Origin: Clostridiales bacterium
Lineage (GTDB): Bacteria > Bacillota > Clostridia > Christensenellales > Aristaeellaceae
Reading direction: 5' to 3'
Assembly (NCBI GenBank): GCA_015056085.1
Contig: SVHA01000003.1
Span: 124,001-188,000, forward strand
DNA: 64,000 nucleotides
Every line of letters begins with the position of its first letter. Positions within the stretch are counted from its first letter, which is position 1. Shown piece after piece: positions 59,864 to 64,000 of this stretch. The position numbers were made by a program, and so were the translations under genes. The notes under the pieces were generated by a model. The model did no database searches. It had not been told where the DNA came from and worked only from the letters and a program-made list of their open reading frames with translations.

Positions 59864-61387
59864 TTACTCCGCCTTTTCCTCGGCCTGTTCGCCACCCTTG
59901 CCCTGCGGCTTCATCGTGGGGAAGAGCAGCACGTCCCTGATGGTGCTGGAGTTGGTCAGGAGCATCACCAGTCGGTCGAGGCCGAAGCCCAGGCCGCCGG
60001 TGGGAGGCATGCCGTATTCCAGGGCGGAGACGAAGTCCTCGTCCACCTCGGCGTTGATGCCCTGCGCCTTGCGGGCAGCCACCTGCTCTTCAAAGCGGCG
60101 GCGCTGGTCGATGGGATCATTCAGCTCGGAGAAGGCGTTGCCCATCTCGTGGCCGGTGATGAAGAACTCGAAGCGCTCGGTGAGGGTGGGATCGTCGGGC
60201 TTGCGCTTGGCCAGGGGGGAGATTTCCACCGGGTAGTCCATGATGAAGGTGGGCTGCACCAGGGAGTCTTCCACATAAGCGTCGAAGAGAGCAGCCAGGC
60301 AGTCGCCCCGCTTGGCGGTCTTTTCCACGTAGATTTCACGGGCTTCGCAGCAGGCACGGGCTTCTTCGTCGGACTGCCACTGGGTCCAGTCCACGCCGCA
60401 GGCTTCCTTCACCGCATCAGCCATGGTGATACGCTTCCAGGGCGCCTTGAGGTGGATGATTTGCCCCTGATATTCCACATCCGTGGTGCCCAGAGCCTTC
60501 AGCGCCACGAACTCGTAGAGCTGCTCCACCATCTCCATGATTTCCTTGTAATCGGCATAGGCCTGATAGGTCTCCACGGAGGTGAATTCAGGGTTATGGG
60601 TGGCGTCCATGCCTTCGTTGCGGAAGATGCGGCCCACTTCATACACGCGCTCGAAGCCGCCGACGATCAGGCGCTTCAGGTACAGTTCCGTCTCGATGCG
60701 CAGGAACATGGGCAGGTTCAGGGCATTGTGATGGGTACGGAAGGGCCGGGCGGAAGCGCCGATTTCCAGCGTGTGCAGCACGGGGGTGTCCACTTCCAGA
60801 TAGCCGCGGGCGTCCAGGAATTCACGCACGGCAGCAATGATGGCGCTGCGCTTGCGGAAGGTGTCACGCACTTCGGGATTGACGATGGTATCCACATACC
60901 GCTGGCGATAGCGCAGGTCGGTATCCACCAGACCGTGGAACTTCTCCGGCAGCACCTTCAGGGACTTGGTGAGCAGCGTCATCTCCGTCACATGGATGGA
61001 GATCATGCCCGTCTTGGTACGGAAAGCCGTGCCCTTCACGCCCAGAATATCGCCGATGTCGTACTTCTTGAAGGCAGCGTAGGCCTCTTCGCCCAGGCTG
61101 TCCCGGGTAACATAAATCTGGATGTTGCCCTGAGCGTCCAGCAGGGAGGCGAAGGACGCCTTGCCCATCACGCGGCGGGCGGTCATGCGGCCGGCAATGG
61201 ACACAGGAGCGCTCTCCTGGTCGTCCACAAAACTGTCGATGATCTCCTGGCTGTGATGGGTCACATCGTAGCGGGTGATTTCATAGGGATTCTGCCCGGC
61301 ATCAATGAGGCCCTGCAGCTTCTGGCGGCGGATGATCTCCTGCTCAGACAGCGGGGGCGTCAGGGGCGTCACGGGATAATCAGTCAT
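59864..61387 (-). CDS. lysS: Lysyl-tRNA synthetase (class II)
   Basis: A 507-residue class II synthetase: OB-fold anticodon domain (about 50-150; VSIAGRMTARRVMGKASFASL), motif 1 (RYRQRYVDTIVN), motif 2 (FERVYEVGRIFRNEGMDATHNPEFTSVE) and motif 3 (GLGFGLDRLVMLLT) near the end. It charges tRNA-Lys. It begins 37 nt after greA and is presumably co-transcribed, a frequent pairing in Firmicutes. Confidence 0.97.
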   Translation of the reverse strand: MTDYPVTPLTPPLSEQEIIRRQKLQGLIDAGQNPYEITRYDVTHHSQEIIDSFVDDQESAPVSIAGRMTARRVMGKASFASLLDAQGNIQIYVTRDSLGEEAYAAFKKYDIGDILGVKGTAFRTKTGMISIHVTEMTLLTKSLKVLPEKFHGLVDTDLRYRQRYVDTIVNPEVRDTFRKRSAIIAAVREFLDARGYLEVDTPVLHTLEIGASARPFRTHHNALNLPMFLRIETELYLKRLIVGGFERVYEVGRIFRNEGMDATHNPEFTSVETYQAYADYKEIMEMVEQLYEFVALKALGTTDVEYQGQIIHLKAPWKRITMADAVKEACGVDWTQWQSDEEARACCEAREIYVEKTAKRGDCLAALFDAYVEDSLVQPTFIMDYPVEISPLAKRKPDDPTLTERFEFFITGHEMGNAFSELNDPIDQRRRFEEQVAARKAQGINAEVDEDFVSALEYGMPPTGGLGFGLDRLVMLLTNSSTIRDVLLFPTMKPQGKGGEQAEEKAE

Positions 61388-61424
61388 GGTATCCTTCTCC
61401 TGTCGGTTTCTTGGCAGAGGTCAA

Positions 61425-61904
61425 TCAGCGGCGGATGTTGAGCACCTTGTACTCAATGACGCCCTTGGGGATCTCGATGGTGACCACTTCGCCCACCGTG
61501 GTGCCCAGCAGGCCGTTGCCGATGGGGCTCTCGGTGGAGATCTTCTTCTGATAGGGGTCAGCCTCGTTTTCGCCCACGATGGCGAATTCCTGCTTCATGC
61601 CAGTGGCGGTGTTTTCCACTTCCACGATGGTGCCGATGGACACCTTGTCGGTGGAAATGTCGCTGCTGGAAACCACCAGCGCATTGCGGATGACGGCGGT
61701 CAGGTGGGCGATCTCCGCCTCCACCTTGGCCTGCTCGGACTTGGCCGCGTCGTACTCGGCGTTTTCAGACAGGTCGCCGAAGCCACGGGCCACTTCGATC
61801 TGATGGGCAATCTCGTTGCGGCGGGTACCCACGAGGTAATCCAGCTGTTCCTGGAGTTTTTTCAAACCTTCTTCGGTAATGACGGTGCGCTTTTCTTCAG
61901 CCAT
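61425..61904 (-). CDS. greA: Transcription elongation factor GreA
   Basis: A 159-residue factor: N-terminal coiled coil (about 5-80, with EIAHQIEVARGFGDLSENAEYDAAK in part, holding the acidic tip residues) and C-terminal FKBP-like domain (IVGENEADP...ISTESPIGNGLLGTTVGE). It rescues backtracked RNA polymerase. The start at 61904 follows AAAGGAG. A perfect-consensus promoter lies 109 nt upstream. Confidence 0.97.
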   Translation of the reverse strand: MAEEKRTVITEEGLKKLQEQLDYLVGTRRNEIAHQIEVARGFGDLSENAEYDAAKSEQAKVEAEIAHLTAVIRNALVVSSSDISTDKVSIGTIVEVENTATGMKQEFAIVGENEADPYQKKISTESPIGNGLLGTTVGEVVTIEIPKGVIEYKVLNIRR

Positions 61905-62012
61905 GGGGATACGCTCCTTTCGGATGGTCAAATCGACCAGGTCGGTCGTAAAGAAGCACCCTTACCGCCTCCAAGGCTGCAAAGGTGCATACTTAGCCAT
62001 GTTACGTTGTCC

Positions 62013-62041
62013 ATTATACTGGATATTTCCTGGCTTGTCAA
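62013..62041 (-). promoter_or_regulatory. greA-lysS promoter
   Basis: TTGACA (62041-62036), 17 nt, TATAAT (62018-62013), a perfect consensus. Confidence 0.9.
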
Positions 62042-62045
62042 CCGT

Positions 62046-62864
62046 TCACAGCGGGCGGAAGCCTTCGAAAATAAACAGGTCATAGCGGTTTTTCGCCGCT
62101 TCCAGTTCTTCCTTGGAACGGATAGTCCAGCAGGCCATGTGGGGCCTGAACAGGCGGATGATATTCATGGGCACAGAGTGGGGAGACTCCGTGGCCGCCT
62201 CATAGGAAATGAAGTCCGGGCGGGCGATAACGTTCTGAAACATACTGGCAATGAACAGGTTCAGCCGCCTTTTGGCAGGGGTGGCGCCCCGCTGCACGCG
62301 GGTGTGATTGAACGCCAGCTGTCCCCTGATGACCTGGGGCGCATTCTTTCGGAACCAGCTCACCGCCCGGGGATCAAAACTCTCCATGCACAGGGGGCCG
62401 TCGTAGGCCTTCAGGCGCTCCCACAGCGTGGAGCACAGGGCGTCCACATTCTTTTCCACCTTCACTTCCACCATCAGCGGCACCTTGCCGTCCACCACTT
62501 CCAGCACTTCGTCAAAGGTGGGGATGGTCTCGCCGCTGTCATGAAGCTGGCAGGTGCGCAGCGTCTGCAGGTCGGTCTGGGAAATGACATAATCCACGCC
62601 GCACAGGCGCTTGGTGGAATCGTCATGATGCACCACCAGATGGCCATCCTTCGTCAGGTGCACATCCAGCTCGATGCCGTAGCCGGCGTCCACCGCCGCC
62701 TGAAAGGCGGACAGGCTGTTTTCCGGCATATTCTCATCCCAGAGGCCCCGATGGGCGAAATACTTCGCCTTCAAGTGGGCGATGGAGCGCCGGGGCAGCC
62801 GGGGCATGAGCATGAACACATACGCAGCAAGCAGCAGCAGGATGATCAGCAGGGCGATCCACAT
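62046..62864 (-). CDS. Membrane-anchored glycerophosphodiester phosphodiesterase
   Basis: A 272-residue protein with one N-terminal membrane helix (about 3-20) and a GDPD TIM-barrel: FAHRGLWDENMPENSLSAF with the catalytic His, GIELDVHLTKDGHLVVHHDDS with metal ligands, and MVEVKVE. It hydrolyses glycerophosphodiesters or teichoic-acid-like polymers. GGAGG precedes the ATG. It begins 4 nt after the MFS gene stop, so the two are one operon. Confidence 0.93.
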   Translation of the reverse strand: MWIALLIILLLLAAYVFMLMPRLPRRSIAHLKAKYFAHRGLWDENMPENSLSAFQAAVDAGYGIELDVHLTKDGHLVVHHDDSTKRLCGVDYVISQTDLQTLRTCQLHDSGETIPTFDEVLEVVDGKVPLMVEVKVEKNVDALCSTLWERLKAYDGPLCMESFDPRAVSWFRKNAPQVIRGQLAFNHTRVQRGATPAKRRLNLFIASMFQNVIARPDFISYEAATESPHSVPMNIIRLFRPHMACWTIRSKEELEAAKNRYDLFIFEGFRPL

Positions 62865-62868
62865 GGTA

Positions 62869-64000
62869 TCAGTCCTCCACGTCCAGCGCTTCCAGACCAC
62901 GCTTGGCGTCGGGGCGGCTGTCGCCGTGACGCACCTGGCTCATGGTGATCATGGCTATGGTGACCATTGCCAGAGAATAGGGGAACAGGGTGTGATAGCC
63001 CACATGCTCCAGCAGGGCGCCGGAAAGCACAGGGGTCAGCACCTGCGCTGCCATGGAGAAGGTGTAATAATAGCCGGTGTACTTGCCGGTGTCGGCGCCG
63101 CTGGCCAGTTCCACCACCATGGGGAAGCTGTTGACGTTGATGCTTGCCCAGCCGATGCCCACCAGACCGAAGAGCACAAAGGCAAACCAACTCATGCTCT
63201 GCATCAGGGCGCCGCCCAGGAAGCAGACCATCAGAATGCCGATGCCGATGAGGATCATGCGCTTGCGGCCGATGCGGCTGGAAATCAGGCCCACGGGCCA
63301 ATAGCTGATAATGGCCACCACGGTGGCAACCAGCATACAGTTAGCCGCCTCGCCGGGCGTCACGGACCAGACCTGAGTGGCATACTTGCTGAAGGCGGTG
63401 GTAATGGCGTTATAGCCCATAAACCACAGGGCCACAGAGGCCAGCAGCAGCACCAGAGAGGTCATTTCGCCCTTGGACAGATGGCGCTTGGGGGCTTCCT
63501 CTCCGGCCTTGGCGGGTTCTTCCTGAGGCTCAGGGGGCATCATCGCCACCAACTTGCGCTCACGGATGGTGCACAGCAGCACAATGGTGCTGGCGACCAT
63601 CACCGCCGCCACGCACACAAACAGCAGTGTGTAATCGCTGGATTCAACGCCCATTTCGTCCACGGTGGTCACCACCGCCACGTTCACCAGCGCCAGAGAG
63701 AAAGCACTGCCGATGGCGCCCATCAGGTTGATGATGGCGTTGGCCTTGGAGCGCAGGGGGCGAGGCGTCACGTCGGGCATGAGGGCCACAGCAGGGGAAC
63801 GATAGGTGCCCATGGCCAGCAGCAGCAGGCCCAGCAGCACCAGGAACACGGGCAGGGGGCCATACTTCACCACCACCGGCACCACCAGCAGCAGGCCGGC
63901 CGCCGTCAGGGAGCCAAAGAGGATGAAGGGCATCCGGCGGCCCAGCCGCAGGGTGCAGCGGTCAGACAGAGCGCCGAACAGGGGCAGCAGCACCAGTGCC
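62869..64000 (-). CDS. MFS transporter, N-terminus beyond the window
   Basis: At least 375 residues of a major facilitator, with the N-terminal part missing at the edge. The visible start has LLPLFGALSDRCTLRLGRRMPFILFGSLTA, the loop 2-3 motif; ten or so helices follow, with a basic loop (RERKLVAMMPPEPQEE) after helix 6. The GALSDR...GRRMPFI pattern resembles sucrose/SLC45-like or GPH sugar transporters. Substrate unknown. Confidence 0.85.
   Translation of the reverse strand, partial: ALVLLPLFGALSDRCTLRLGRRMPFILFGSLTAAGLLLVVPVVVKYGPLPVFLVLLGLLLLAMGTYRSPAVALMPDVTPRPLRSKANAIINLMGAIGSAFSLALVNVAVVTTVDEMGVESSDYTLLFVCVAAVMVASTIVLLCTIRERKLVAMMPPEPQEEPAKAGEEAPKRHLSKGEMTSLVLLLASVALWFMGYNAITTAFSKYATQVWSVTPGEAANCMLVATVVAIISYWPVGLISSRIGRKRMILIGIGILMVCFLGGALMQSMSWFAFVLFGLVGIGWASINVNSFPMVVELASGADTGKYTGYYYTFSMAAQVLTPVLSGALLEHVGYHTLFPYSLAMVTIAMITMSQVRHGDSRPDAKRGLEALDVED

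Overview
The window looks like a chromosomal stretch from a fairly GC-rich anaerobic Firmicute of the class Clostridia, possibly a gut commensal. Supporting signs are two T-box leaders, a GerMN-domain (spore/germination-type) protein, an iscR-iscS-iscU cluster, a reverse rubrerythrin, an indolepyruvate:ferredoxin oxidoreductase, strong AAAGGAGG ribosome binding sites and many TTGACA-N17-TATAAT promoters. The genus cannot be fixed from the sequence alone. No rRNA, tRNA, CRISPR array, transposase or prophage was seen.

Layout. 0-4 kb: a small membrane-anchored protein, an orphan LytTR response regulator, a 1.4-kb mosaic of palindromic repeats, and a CapA-type enzyme. 4-10 kb: a minus-strand operon (CoA ligase, SSS symporter, iorA, iorB) behind a T-box leader whose specifier reads UAC (Tyr). 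This points to salvage of aryl acids into aromatic amino acids rather than degradation. 10-17 kb: secreted or cell-wall proteins (NusG-II, polysaccharide deacetylase, NlpC/P60-like), a second palindrome mosaic, an M29 aminopeptidase and a C69 dipeptidase. 17-18.4 kb: an AT-richer, gene-poor scar with a 3' fragment of a duplicated rubrerythrin gene, a decayed FRG-domain gene, a possible 22-residue cationic peptide gene and a GTACC repeat cluster. 18.4-25 kb: reverse rubrerythrin, ogt, DUF2804, GNAT, HAD phosphatase, T-box-controlled proS and a GerMN protein. 25-29 kb: exopolysaccharide functions (polyprenyl glycosylphosphotransferase, nucleotidyltransferase, galE).

28.9-34 kb holds the most unusual locus: two overlapping genes, one with tubulin/FtsZ-like nucleotide-binding motifs plus a predicted coiled coil, the other a 1053-residue protein with actin/Hsp70-type phosphate and adenosine motifs. 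I know of no characterised system with this composition. 34-46 kb: YitT and YdcZ membrane proteins, an rRNA methyltransferase, an ECF sigma/DUF4349 pair with an ECF-type promoter, an XRE-cupin/acyl-CoA ligase pair, YARHG and coiled-coil proteins, an Lrp/aminotransferase pair and a second CapA. 46-64 kb: a Tat-exported C_GCAxxG_C_C/FMN-binding protein with a strong promoter, MFS and ABC transporters, PAP2/XRE, iscRSU, a MarR-controlled fused MacB-like ABC transporter, AbrB/KTR small proteins, lysS-greA, a glycerophosphodiesterase and a truncated MFS gene.

Most genes are ordinary housekeeping or envelope genes. The parts that merit a second look are the Tyr T-box aryl-acid operon, the tubulin-like/actin-like gene pair, the two palindrome mosaics that abut stop codons of convergent genes, and the 17-18.4 kb scar.
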